DNA of 64,000 nt from Loripinus fragilis (Eukaryota; Mollusca; Bivalvia; Lucinida; Lucinidae), in NCBI GenBank assembly GCA_964019695.1, contig OZ026515.1:35542994-35606993 (forward strand). The letters run 5' to 3'. Within the stretch, counting starts at the first letter, position 1; each line of letters starts with the position of its first letter. Under the pieces are notes generated by a model. That model searched no databases and was not told where the DNA came from. It was given only the letters and a program-made list of their open reading frames with translations. Made by a program: the position numbers and the translations under genes. Below, piece by piece: positions 24,201 to 39,200 of the stretch.

Positions 24201-27200
24201 ACAAAACACACTCAAATGTTTGACATCTATAATGAGATAATTCATAGATCAGGTAGGAATCTTTCATGCAAACCAAACATCTATGTGTTTCAATCAGAAC
24301 TTAGGGTGAGGCTGGTACCATGCAACTGGTTTATGCCTTCCAGTAAGAAGATTTTTTACTTACCTTTCCAAGGGGGTTCTTCTTTTGTGGATCGTTATTG
24401 TTTGTTTTGTTGCTTTACGTCCCATGTCAAAGCTATGGTCAAGGCGGGACAGTCAGTTTACCTAACCTTAGTTTTTTTCCTGGCCAAGCTTGAACAAGCA
24501 GTTAATCAGTACTTCATGCACATATATACTTTTGCTTGCAACTGACAACAATCCTTCTCGAATGATTCGCGACAGACTCGCATCTGTTGTCAGACACGTT
24601 ACTGACTGCGCTACTCTGCAGGTGTGGATCATTTTTTGTTTTTTATGCCTCGTGTTTGTCATGCTAGCTTGTTTGTTCATTGCAGCTTTGTAGTCACCTG
24701 CTGGGGACGGTCTGGCCTGTTGGTTCTCTTATATGTTATGTTTATTGCGATTTTGTTACTTTCCCGTGTTGTGTCCTGGGTCAGGTGTGGTACTTAATTG
24801 TATCGATTCTTGATCTTTGCCTCCTTACTTACTTTCTTTGTTGGGTATATAATTAAAACTTATGGACGATTCTCCTTTCAGAAGTTGCCTGATGATACGA
24901 AACATTTAAAACAAAATGGTATTGGCCATAGTTATGGCACTACAGACATGAAAACTCCATTAGAGACTAGTTTTGGCCTTGATAAGAGCAGTGTTGTGTC
25001 ACACTCTCGAAACGATGTGGGAAGAAATGGCACGGACCTCAAAACGACAGAAAGCCCATACCAACCAGGTATTATATCTGTGACCATTTTCCCGCCAAAT
25101 ACGACTTCTCGTCTGCTCCTTTCATCTGCTTGTTTTCTTAGGTAGCTTATATTGCAAGCAATATGGACCCAGATCAGACTGCTTCAGTGAGCAGTCTGGT
25201 CCAGGTTTATATTATTTGCTTCCATGAAATTTTTTATAAGGGCAGACAACATCTTCAGGACAAAAATTTACAAATGTAGGCATGCTAGGGTTAACGTTTT
25301 TCTTACTTTTGTTAAAGTATACTATGTGTTCTTTTCAAACATATCAATATATGTCGTTGCCAAGGTTGATCTTTGAATTTTAATCATGAAGTATCTAATG
25401 TTGTACTTGATATTGAAAACATTGTTTTAAGATGCAGTTCTGGGACTTTGCTATTGTGCATATACATGTATAATTGCATGCTGTTTTCACTAGACGTTGC
25501 TTTCATAATGGACAGATCGTCGCCCAAAAATACAATGCCTCCTTAAAGTTAAGTACTACCTTGATAAAAACAAAGTACTTGTATGTATTCTGCCAATCAC
25601 AATGGCATCTATATGATACTATATGTACTGCAATGAGTCTGAGCTTGAATGAACATTTTAAATATCATGTTGAAATTTCAATACTTATCTAAGGAGGCAT
25701 TGTAATTCTGGGCCCTGGTACATTACATGTTTATGAAATGTAATTAGTCAAATCATATTTCGGAGGTTACTAGTTATTAATGAATACAGCATAATATGAG
25801 CAGTTTATTTTTTAACTTATACCTGTTAAATGCTGTCTATACTTAAATATTAGTACATGTTGTTTATTCTCCTTTCGATGAATGCTATTCCAAAAATATT
25901 TTCAGGAACTCTTGAGAATTTACTGCTATCATTTTCCGTCTACACTAATGCCAGTAAGTTATTGAACACTAACCAATCTGCGGGAACATTGACAGCGGTC
26001 AACGGAATCAGGTTTGTCAGCATGACCTGGGTTGTACTTGGACATTCATATGCTTTTGGACTACAAACAGGAGGTTCGTAGATAGTTTGAAATTTGATCA
26101 TTAATTAAAACGTACCAATTGTTGTGGATACTATATCAATTGGTCAAAGGAAGTCAAGCCACGACTATAATGTTGGCATATACTTAATACACAAGCTTAC
26201 AGATTTGTTTTATCATAACGTTTTGCCAAATTAAGATTTTTGCGTAAAAATCAGCGAAGTAGCAGTATTGTTCCTTCTCAGCATAAGCTAGATTCATTTT
26301 TACTGATTACATTTAATTTCCTATTGAGCATCACCCATTTCAGCATTTGTCCCATTTCATTTCTAATTGTAAATCGTCAAAAAAGTGGGTACACAAAGAA
26401 CATTTAGCACATATCGAAAGGCAATCAGTTTTTTTTCACTTAAAACGTTATACAATATCACATAAAAAAAACTGTTGTATAACCTGAGTTTAGTTCCAGT
26501 TATCAATTGTTTTAGATATTTTTGAAACAAACAACTAAAGTAAATTAATTTAAGCCCCCCTCTTATGGCGTTCTAAGTTGGAGGTTTTGTTGTGGTTTAT
26601 TCATTGTTTATTGCAATCATCCTGCTCTGGAAGAGAGAGTTGGTTTACTTTTATTATCTTCTGAATTTCGTTTCAGTGCTATCGTTCTTTGCCTCTTCCT
26701 GACGGTGCCATGGGTTGGTCTATAGTGTGTGGTTGTGGCATTTCCTGGTGGTCATATTCACCTACTATTTGTGAAAATTAGTATAAAGCCTGTGGCAAAA
26801 AGCTGATATGATGTTCAACTTATTTTGACCAGTTTTGTTACATAGACCCCTTAACCCTTTTAATATGTACCTTGTGATAAGCCAGATCATCACATATATC
26901 ATCGCCCCTTTGTCAATTGTCTTTTTGTCGTATAAGGATCATTGACGGTTTGGGCCTTATACGCCTATTTTTCTGATTCCCAGAACGCTGTATTTTAGCT
27001 TTTGGTGAGATGCATGTAGTATCAGTGCAACAGGTGAATCTGATGACGAGAGCCAGCTAGCAAAATATTTTCAAAATTCCTATACACTCGAGAGATATGG
27101 CGGGTAGAAAGGGGAGGGGGACTGAAATTTTATGACCATGAAAAGTGATTTAAAAAGTGATTTCTGCACTTTTTCTTGATTTATTTGGTATGCATGGTAA

Positions 27201-30200
27201 AATCTATTGAACATATTATATGCAGAGTAATAAGGAATCAAGATAATTGATGAAATTGTTTTGAAAAACAAAATATGTTTTGTAATAAAATGATTTTGGG
27301 GTGATAATTTAGAAGTTACCTGTACATTTTTGACTACATGTACCGTAAATAATGCAAAACTGAAAGCTCAACAAAAAATAAATATTTTTGAAGGAATGAA
27401 AGTGTCCCATTTAGCATTGGAAAGTAAAACTGATTCTAACTAGATCCTTTGAATATTACTTTTGCTTTGTTTAAAGGGCATAGCATGTCGAAATGTATTT
27501 AAAGTGTCCGAATATTTATGGTATACATATTGCATGTATATCCAAGTTAAAAGCTACCTATATGAGATAATATATTATACATGTACCTGTTATAAATCTT
27601 TGCATGCCAGCGGAAAATTTTGTCGTCTGCCAATTCTCTTTTGCAAACAGTTTGAACCCAGATGAAGACTAACTGATTGTCAGTCTTGATCTGGATCTAA
27701 ACTGTTTGAAACTCCAATGGTGGTCCCGGGTGGTTTATTTGAAAAAACTTAATTTTAGAGAAAGTCAGCAGACGAAAATATAAACATGAACAATTCCCTA
27801 GCATGCAAATAGATAAGTACAGGACGTTTGCAAAAGAATATGTCATTAAAATAACAGTGAGCTTTTTTCTTATGAAAAAAATGAATAAACCTTGCTAATT
27901 CTACTTTTAATCTTTATGTACTTTATATTAAACTAGCACAGAATACACAGTAATTTAAGAGGTTGGTTCTAGAGAACTTCATTACTGTCAATCATTTCTT
28001 ATTCGGTAGAAAAGGCATTTTATGTGCTTATGCCCTGGGTTTTTGGGAAGCTGAACAACTCCCCCCCCTTGTGCGAACAAGCCACAATCATAAAATGTGT
28101 GAAATATGGTAACACTTATACAGGCAAAAGCTTTTGCTGGCACATCGGGGGTGGGGGGAATAATATTTTAAAAATGTTTTCTGATTTCTATCTATGTTAA
28201 TGTAAAACTGATGGTTCTACCCAAAATTTTACATTTTGAAGCGTTTAATATCGAAAATGGATTTCACTGCCACAAAGTACTCAGGTCAGGGTAGCTTCAC
28301 GGTGAAAAAGGGGACGATTGACAAACTTTTATTTTTACTGAAAACCATAGGCATTTACCCATAGCAAGTGTCAATGATCCTTTATATTATAAATATGGAC
28401 CGACTTCATATATGCAATAACCTTTGGTTGATCTCTTTAAATTGGTGCTTTTCATACAGGCAACAGGCGAGGGTGAATTATGGTTGTCATTTTAGATCCT
28501 GACTGGAGAACTAGATATAAAGCTTCACATATCGGTTTTAAGAATATAATATAAGAGCATTTGCATGACAAAAACACACATTTGACTCAGCGCCTAGCTT
28601 AGACTTAGAATAGACTGAGCATCTGTACAGTCCATCCATAGTCTTTTCTGTGTGATAAATGGATATCTTAAGACCTAACCATTCTTCATGCATGCACCAA
28701 TGACTCATATCAGACATGCCAGATGTTCAGGCTGCTCGATATTAGTAATTGTTGGTTTTGCCATGCACAGGCTCAATTATAAAATTATGAACTCTACAAA
28801 TTCTAAAGGTTTTTTCAAAACACAACGCGGTAATACAAAATATGGTTGACATAATTGATCACATACAATCAAACCTGTGTAAAACGGCAAATCAAAAATA
28901 AATCTTAATGAAAAATGGTAGCTTAATGAAGGTCGAAAGTATTACAGAATGTTCCCATTCCGCAATACTTTTGACCTGCATTAAGCGATATTTGGTATTG
29001 AAAAAACAATTTTCGGTCTTTTTGGGCGTGGCAGGTTTACACAGGTTTTTCTGTACGTACATAACACAACAAATTCTGAATACTTTGTAATGCCATGATT
29101 GAGTCTTAAATTTGCACATGAATAAAACAAGTTTCGTCGGACACGACTTAGGCCATTTTACTTTAATTTACAAGACTAGACGTATGTATTACAGAAAATG
29201 TGGAAGACTTCTTGCCAAATAATTTGAAGAGATTTACATTTCAAGCAGTATCCAACGCTACAGTGTCTGTAGATACGTTTTTCGCATTAAGGTGAGCTTT
29301 TGTTTAAGTTGAAACTTTATACGACTCTGTCAACACTTTATTTTAGACATGTAGGGTAGTTTCCTGGGTTGAACAAGTACTGCACAGAGGAAATAGTGTC
29401 AAACTCAAGGACACAGCAGTTCCCCTGGTGAGGCTCGATTTAGCGACCCCTCGATCTCAAATAAAGCACCCTACCACAGTGTCACTGTATTCCTCCTTTA
29501 GGATTTGCAGTTTAGAAATAATTCAGCTAAACGCTACATTCATATATTACTTATGTCATACCATTATGCAACCATTCAAAGCCTTATAAATCATCTCATG
29601 AAAATTTAGTAATTACCACGCTTGCATGAATTCACTCCTTAAAAAAAGCATACAAAGCTAGCAAGCCATGCTCTAGACTAATCAACATATGTTGATTGGC
29701 TGGCTTCTGATTCCACACAATTACACCATATTCTTGATAATATTGTTCACACTGGATCAACTGAAACTCACAAATCATATTGTCAAAAAAACCCATAAAC
29801 GTTTAAGTGCCCACTAGGAGTATGTGCTCACAATAGTTTAATAGTATTAATGCAATAAAGTAGTAGGTACGATGTATGACGACATGATAGAATAAATCAA
29901 ATGGCTTGTGTGTTCAGAAAAGACTCAGATCAGCTTGTTGATACATCAAGTCAGATCAGTTTTGGCTGCCACACGAGTTCTACCCTTTATGCATACAAGA
30001 AAACGTAAAATATTTCTTGGCTGGTCTGAGTCTTCACTGTGCACATCTTTAATTTTGTTGGTCTGGAAAAACGTAAGTAAGTATGACTAGGAAATGCCAC
30101 AATCACACACTGCAGACCAACCCACGGCACCATGAGGAAGAGACACAGAATAAGAGTATCCTTCATATGTATTGTTGTGGGACAAGGAAATCCCATCCGA

Positions 30201-33200
30201 GGACCAGAATAATTCGTCAGAAACGAGGCTCTGCCGAGTTTCTGACGAAATTATTCAGGTTTGAGGGTGGGATTTCCTTGTCCCACAACAATACATCATG
30301 ATGGATACTTTTTCTCACCATCTTTTTTACTTTTAAGGTTTTATATGAATTATGTCAGTTCCGCATATTTTTTTAGACGTTTGCGTTTATTTTAATCTAG
30401 AAAATAAGTTCACCAACGAATTTTCCAGATGCAGAAAAGGGTGTAAACATAGTTTACCACCTAAAAACTGAAGCGAAGTAGCATTCCACGCGTCTGTTTT
30501 GTTTTATTAGGGTTTGAAACTAACGTTGGTATCAGTATATATTGACAAAGACGTCGTGGCGCCAAACTGTGTCCATAACGTACATCACATTGTTGTTGCA
30601 TTTTAGTGACGTCAGAAATGTTTATGACGTCATTTAACAATGCGAAAATGGCGGACGCACTAAATATTGCCGTTTTGATATTTCTACATAATATTAAGGC
30701 GAGAGTTGCTCTGAAAACAGCCTAAATTTTTATAATTTGAAGTCACGTGGATGGGATAAGCAGGTCATGTGGATGGGATAAGGAAATTCCGCACGGCGTT
30801 TTGCCTATGGAACAGCTTGACTTGAGTGATAAGTGGGCAAGAACACTAAATTCCACATGACTTAATAGGCAATTAAAGTAAAGCAATACTGTAAATTTCA
30901 GCGGTTTGCTGGTCTCATTTTTGTCCCTTAAAGAGATGAAGAAGAGAGATGGACCACGCTACTTCAAGTGGGGAATGTTTTACTTTCACAGGTTCTGGAG
31001 GTATACGTAGTAACCATATTAGCAGCATAAATCTATTATTTTGTCATAGACAATTATTGTTTTTACACACATATCAAACATGACGTTTACATATATGTGT
31101 GATAACTTGGATATTTCATAAACATATTCAATAATTTGCATTATATTATCCAAGCAAAGATCACAGTCAAATTACATTTCATAAATGTCATTGAATAGTC
31201 TTTATCATGCTATGGCGTCATTTGTAAAATAACTAAAATGCAAGTTAATGAATATGTTGGGACAAATATGTGGGTTTCGTTTCAAATAACAAAAGAAAAC
31301 CTAATAAATAAGCTTTTTTCATAACTTTTTTTTACATATCCAATTTTGCACACATATATGTAAAAAACATGTTTGTTGCTAAATTTAGCAACACACTTTA
31401 AAGTTTTTAGAATTTGAATTTGACGCAATATTTCTACACCATGGAGGTGCATTATCAGACATAAATATTCCAAAATTATTTTGCAAGACTATTGCTTCTT
31501 AAAAAACTTCCAGACTTTGGTTAAACAGCAAAATACCACCTTTAAGATGTTTTTGCACACTGACGGTAATGACATCAAAAATAGCTAGGCTTTGACTTAT
31601 TCATTTGTTTGCTTAAATGTTGAGTCTAGAAGCGTTTAGAATTAAGCAACTGACCGTTCCAAGAGGGTACTTCTTTTGTGGATCATTTGTGTTATTTATG
31701 TCTTGTGTTTGTCATGCTTTCGCATCTGTTCATTGCTGCCTGTGGTCACCTGAAGGGAAAGGCTCTCATTTGTGAAGTTTAGTTGTGTTTATGTCACTTT
31801 CCCATGTGGTATCCTGTGTAAGGTGTTGTAATTGATTGTATCAGTTCCTGATCTTTGCCACCTTTCTTACTTTGACCACCCTGGCCATGGAAAATAGTAC
31901 TACTATGCTACGAATATCTCCTTGTAATTGCTGTGTGTATATTAATTCTAAAATTGATAAATATGATTGTAAATACAGAAAGTCAACAAAGACAGCTTAT
32001 CACTGTGGACCTATACTGCCCTATTACATATATTGTGAGCTAATATGTTTCCAGGTTATAAGTGACCCCCGTTTTTCTTTTTTTAAACAGTTTTAAATTG
32101 AACATAGAAGAACAGCACTTAGCATGTGGATTTAAATGCACACCGCGTAACTAAAACTTATTTTTGGGAGACGCCCTTATTTTTAACTGAAACCCCAGTC
32201 CCCTGTACAAAATAATAACTTAGTTGTTTTTGCCTGTGAATATACCTATGTGCACCCAAATAGATACACGTGATATATTTGCATTGCTACAATGATATGT
32301 ACTAGCCTACAGGACTATCTATATCAGATGATTCAACGAAAATCTATTTCGCAAACCTTACTCGTCATCATTTTGACACACACACGCACGCACACACGCA
32401 ATTAAAAAAGTCTATAGGGTTCCTAGACCGTGATGTGTTGAAAGCAGGCAAATATAAGGCTTAAGCATGAAACATGCATGTACATGTAGCACCTTCGATT
32501 TCAACTCATTGACTCTTTTTGCCTTCGTGGTAATTTGTCATGGTTTTGTCGTCTGCTGATATTTTTTTTCAAAATCAGTTTGTTTCTTGCTGTTGTTTTT
32601 TCTAAACTGATCTTTCGGGAATATCAGTAGAGTGCCAAGTAGTTTGAATCCAGATCATGCCCGACGTTTTGTCGGGCCTGATCTGGGTTCAAATTGTTTG
32701 CAAAGGTAATCAGCAGATGACACTAGTAAGTAAAGGGTTAATGACGACAATTCAGGCAACTTAGAGAGTTGACGAGAAATAGCGAATTGGGAATATACAT
32801 TAAACTTAAAGAGCATCAAATATTTGCCTGCTAAAGCTATTTCGCTGATAAACTTTGTCAACAGCCGAAGGCAAGTTCAGGTTAAAATGTTTGGCATTAT
32901 CTGGATCCATACTGTTTGATAACCTACTTGTATTCCTGAAAGACATATTTTAAAAAAACAAGTATCTCGAAAGAAAATTCAGCCATTATTTAAGGTTCAG
33001 ACATACTGTTACTTGATTCGTTTTTTTAACACAGGCCATTTCAATGCATCGGCTTTAGATGTACAGTGAAGTTTATGAGTCAGTATAAGTAGTGAATCAT
33101 AGCTTAATGCACGAAGATTGGGCCAGTTAAGCAATTTCAGTGTGAAGTTGCGATTGTCTTTATCAGTTTAAACACGTGTTTTGGGTGCTCAAAAGAACCA

Positions 33201-36200
33201 TATCATCGAGACGGTTGTTTTGGGTACACACAACATATTTTTTGTTTGAGAAATAGGAAAAATAATTCTCTGATACGCACTCTTATCTGTGGGACTGACG
33301 AATTACCTCCACTGACCTGTATAAGCCATGTTTTATTTATATCGCTAGGTTCACTTGGGGACTAATTCAAAGAAGAGCAGAAAAAAACACACCAAAATTC
33401 CATCTAATCCCAGCCCTATACAAAAACTCATATTAATGTGAAAAAAAAATTCAATTACGCGGTATATATCTAAATTCATTTCTCTAATTATTTTCCAATT
33501 AGAATCACCATTAAAGAGTAATTAGCAAAACAGGGGGGTCGCTTAAGTCCGTCCTGGAAACACTATGGTAAGTGACACTGGTGTTGCTTAATGATGTAAC
33601 ATATGTTATTAGTCGGGGAACCAAAGTCGCGTATCGTACAAAAACACACAATTTTTGCACCTGAAAGGTATACGGCTGGAATTTTGTATACTGATAGTCT
33701 AAATAGTGCTTGATATGAAACCACTGTAAAGCAATGCGACCAGAATTGCATTTCGTTAAAAAAACAATTTTTGTATGCCACATAGGTCATGTTAAGCAAT
33801 CTATCATAGCACAGAAATTGTGATGTTTCCCCTATTATGAATAGGTTAAAGAATGTGCCTTTTGTCTTCAAAAGAACCGTCTCATTTAATAGGTCCATTT
33901 AAATACCCACAACATATGTTTTGGTTGAGAAATAACAAAACTTATTTTCCATTACGCATTCTTATCTGGTGGATGGGTATAAGAAGCCGTTTGATTGTTA
34001 GATAAAACGTTATGCAAGTCGATCGAGTCTGCTATACAGTTGTTTCAGATACACCATGGAATTACCTTTGCAACCATACGAAATCCAGCTGTATACCTTT
34101 CGGGTGCAAGGGTTAGCATTTTTTCTACCTTGTATAACAACATACACGTGGTTAGTTTCTAACCAATAAAAAGGTGTTAAAAGGGGTAAGAGCATTAAGG
34201 TGCTAAAATGGCCCCCTTTGGAGCAAAAAACTGAAATTTGCTTTTCACAAATTTCGTTGGATGCGTTTATTAGAAGAATGGATGAAGTGTAAAATTTCGG
34301 CATTTATTTAAATTTTACCGTTTCTATGGTAACAAAAATGGCCGACAAAATTGGCATAAAATAGAGAAATTGCCATTTTTGACCAAATTTAAGGCTTTTA
34401 GAGACCGAATTTTCAAAAATTAGATATCAGCACAGCTAAATACCAAAATATTCTTTTAATATGTTGTGTGCCATGATTATTCTCATCATCTGTTGAAATA
34501 TCTTTTTGGTATTTGCTTGTGCTCTATGTTAATTCGTCTGTCAAATGTCTCCAATTTGCTCCAAAATCAGTTTGACGGCCATATTTGTTACCATAGCAAC
34601 GGTAAAAGTCAAACTAATATCAGACTTATACACTTGAGTCATTGTCCTAATAAACCAATAAGAAGAATTTTGGTGAAAAGCGAATTTCTTTTTTTGGCCT
34701 CCTAGGGGGGCCAAAATAGCCTCTTAATGCACGTAGCTCTTTTATACTTATTCTTTCTATAAACACAGTACATCTTTTGATGATTAATATAAGTTCTTTT
34801 GTTGTTTATTCTTAACAGTAAAACTTCTGCTAAATGCTAAATCAAATTACTCAAGCAGAATATTGGTTCCATGAAATTCGAGTTGACGAAGGTAGACTAA
34901 TTTAATTTCAGACTGACGCCGCCTTATATGCTCTTTATGTTGATGTATGTTCCTCTATTTAAACATTGGAGTGATGGTCCAATGTGGCCACAAGGTGGGT
35001 TGGAAAATAAAGAATGTGAAGAAACCTGGTGGACAAATCTCCTTTATATCAACAATATTGTTCAATCAAAGACCCAGGTGGGTATATAGGAAATACGACA
35101 CTCACATATCATATGAGCCACGACATGAGATTCCCAACAATGTGGTATGTGCGACGAGCTAAACCTCAGATCAGCCTGTGCATATTTGCAGACTGATCAG
35201 ACCATTTACTAGTCGCTTGGATATTCTATGAGTGTTACCTACTGACCGAACATCATTTGCAGTTTCTAAGCTTAAAGGGAGTCTACTCTTGTCAAAATGC
35301 TACATTGTTGGAAATCGCAGGTCGCGGCTCAATTAAGCTTACTGTGAATTACTGAGGAAGAGATTGCAGGTTGCTTTGCTTAATTTGCTCTTGCATGATA
35401 AATGTGTCTTTTTAAGTGTACTTTTGAGCATTTAGCACATGCTATTTTGGTGCCTACTCCATTTACAAGCAACAAGGGATTAGGCGAGCCTGCACACATG
35501 CACTGGCTTGCCTGCGCTAATGCTGCTTGCACACATATTAACACTGTTTAGATAAAGACTCGGACCAAATTAGAGTTCTAGCACACAGGATACATTCAAT
35601 TTAGTAAAATTTCAGAGAACATAGATTATTTGTTAACACAACGTTTTAGCCTACATTGGCCTTTGTCGGGTGTAATATACTGAAAAAGAGTGAAAATGCT
35701 TCACCTGAATTGTTTGCCATTTAAATACAAAATGATGCAAGCCAGTAAAGCAAATGAAAGTGTATCTGAATGTTCAAAGACTGGGTTATGCATAACAGTT
35801 AAAGTTCTACGGATGTTGTCACGAGGAAATACATGAAAGCCATTTAAATGTGACAGGAGTCCAATTTTTCAGGTTACAAATTTGAACAGAAATCTCACAC
35901 AGTTTAGGCCTTCAGAAATCCACTGTCAACCAGATCCGACTGAACGAAATGGTAGTCTAGACATGTGACAACCAGAAATGTGAATGACTTATCACAAGTG
36001 TGTTATGATCGTTTAGGAAAGCAATCTTAAAAAGCATAGGTTTTAATTAAATTGGCCAAGCTTGAAATTGTATCACTGAAATCTCCATAGGAAACTTAAA
36101 TTGTTGTTGCATCTTAGTCTGAGGACATTGCTAGTCAAGAAATGGTAAAAACAATGTGCTGGTAAGTCTGCCTGATTTGGCAGCAGAAAGTAATCGAAAA

Positions 36201-39200
36201 TCGTGATAAATTGAAGATTACCAAACATTTAATATTCCCTATTTGTTTTTGTCAAAGGTAGACAGTTTTCAAATTTTTACAAAATCGATAAATTTGAAAT
36301 TGATGTTTGAGCTTGTTTGAAGTGATAAGTCAGTTTTCTTGTGTTTTAATGCAACACAAGTATGACCAATTCTGATAAGCATAACAATTTTTTTGCGCAT
36401 GCGCAATTGCAAAATTCGGTGAATAAAGGTTAAAACACAAAAAGGAACATTACTCAGACATCAAAAGAGACAAATTGGTGGAGGTTCGACGAATCGTTTG
36501 CTGGATGTCTGATATGCTTTAGTAAATACTTTTGGCCCAATACTTTCTCATAAAATGTAAAATATTGTAGTGTAGCGTTTTCACTTTTGTTCACTATATA
36601 AACAAATAGCTAGAAAGGTACATCGACGTCACATGACGTCATTGACAACGACGTTAAATACAAACACGTCAGTTGGCACAAGAAATCAAAATAAAGGATC
36701 GTTACAAGATATAAATTACTGACAGAGATACAAGTGTCATGCACTGGATCAATCGGGAAAGTCCGGCATAATTCAAGAATCAAAAAAGCTTGGGGTGTAC
36801 ATAAGGCGCATTACGTGTAGTACTATGTATGAAAAAGCTCCATTTTGATAGCTGGAACTGGTGTAGGGACATTTAGTTCTGTAGCATGTGAGATCAGACC
36901 TGTTAAAATCCTTTTATCTGATTACCCAAACAGTTTAATCAGAATAAATGAAGTTTATGTATTTTTTGCTATAGCGATATTTTCATGAAAAAAACATAAA
37001 CTTCATTTATAACCGTTTGTTTTGCTGTAAGCACTCTTGTTATGTGTTGGGGTGGTTTCTGTGACGTCAGCGTCACGTTATGTAACGTCACCGTCATGAT
37101 ATCAAAGTAGATACTCGATGTACATCCTAATTCTGATTCCACAGAATTCCACGGAATTGGCCGAGGCAGTTCCAATTGGCACTGGATGTGTTAGCATAGT
37201 TATTTACAGTATCATTTATTTTTTTTAATGTTTATGGGGTGTGATCAAAAAGTTCTTGGCCCGATCTGCTTAGGTGAGATTCAATGAATTAAAATCTTTG
37301 TCAGTTGTCATTTGATCTAATTGAAGGACATTTGGAGTGTGAAAAGCATGCAGTAATGCTTGTTTGCTTATTTAAAACACTTTTAAGAGAGGAGGGTGCG
37401 GCACATGTGCAAAATGGAGAAACTTGAACTCAGAGCGGTTATCAAGTACTTCTGTAAGAAAGGAATGCCTCCCAAGGAAATTCATGAAGGCTTAATGAAA
37501 ACCCCTGGGGAGGAGTGTCCTTCTTATAGCACAGTGAAACAAAAGGACAGCAGAGTTTAAGAGAGGGAGAGAAAGCATTGAGGATGATGGATGGTCTGGC
37601 CACCCCAAAGATGCCACTGCTGATGCAAATATCAAGATCGTGCACACCCTGGTTATGTGTGATAGGAGGCGAGACCTGCGAAGCATAGCCAGTGAAGAGG
37701 GCATAAGTTATGGGGCAGTACAATCAATCCTAACCAACCTTTTTAGGTATGTCAAAGGTTTCAGCAAGATGGGTGCCGTGAATGTTGACCAATGATCAGA
37801 AAAGGAATCAGCTCAATATTACTAGGTATCTCCTGTCTCGCTATGAAGATGATCCATGGAGATTTTATCCCAAGATTAGACATTGGTTCACCACTTTGGC
37901 CCAGAGTCAAACATGCAGAGCAAACAATGGAAGCACCCTGGCTCACCCTCCGAAGAAATTTAAGAGGGTTCATTCAACAGGGAAGGTGAAGGCCTTATTA
38001 TTTTGGAATAGTCAAGGGGTGATCATGCTAGAATATCTTGAGCAAGGTCGCATGACAAACGGTGCATATTATGCAGGTGAATTGAGAAATTGCAAGGAAG
38101 AGGCAAGGAAAACTTACTCGTGGTGTTCTACTCTTTCAGGACATCACATATGTCAACACTTCACAAGTTTTTATGACTGCTGCGACTGAATGTGTATTTG
38201 AAAGCCTTCCTCATCCCCCATATTCTTGTGATATGAAATCCCATCTTCGTGGTTTACAGTATGGAAGCAATTTTGGCGTCATAGAGGCAGCAAACGAGTA
38301 CTTGGGGGACCAGGAAACGACCTTCTTTTTGAACGGATAAGAAAGCTCGAACAGAGATGGGCTCAGTGCATTGCCTTGAAAGGAGATTATATTGAAAAGT
38401 AATGGTCAAATTTTCATTCCCTGATAGCCGGAAGTACAAGGGGCCGAGAACTTTTTGATCATCTCGTACATACTAGTAATCAATTTTTCAGTAATGTCAG
38501 GAATTGTCATGGGTTGAGCCAATGCTAAGCATAGACTATAGTGTCTGGATTAAGGACACAAGAGTGTGCCTTAGGTGAAGCTCGGACTGAAACAGCGACC
38601 CTTTGATCTCAAGCACTCATTTTAACACTGATCCCCTATACGCTCCTCATTTAAAGAAATAAGTGAGGCGTTTGCTCATAGGCGATACGTGCCAATATTG
38701 CATGTGCTGGCTCATATGTTATTGTGTCTCATGTGTAGGATACCATAGGATTGTCCGAGATATGTGATTGTGGAGTTCCCTGGTCATATTCAATATTTTG
38801 TTGTACCAAATGTAGAAGATTTGTGACTGAAAACTAAAAACTTGTCATAAATGCTAGCATTGCTTTGCGCCAGCCACCAAGTGTTATTATAAATATGGAA
38901 ATGTGATATTTATTGCTCAAAGGACCAACAAAGAACAACAACAAATTCATGTAAATAACTACGTCGAAACAAATAAGGAAAATAATCAGCATTTAGCGTA
39001 AAATGGGTGAAAAACCCCAAATTCTTTAATGTATGTGAATTCTATTCATTCTCCAGTGGCTTACATTTTTAATTTCATTTTTATGTTTACAGAACAATAG
39101 CTGAGCTTTAGCTGACGTGCATTGGAAGTATGAGACTTCCTGATAGCATATCGACAACACAACAGTTGAGCCATACCATAATAAATAGAGGATCTTACAT

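Noticed and set aside
24798..24881. Open frame upstream of exon 6 as part of the protein (YRFLIFASLLTFFVGYI)
   Set aside because: The same text recurs at 31836 (YQFLIFATFLTLTTLA) because it is the end of repeat family F; a good acceptor at 24881 and phase agreement place the exon start after it.
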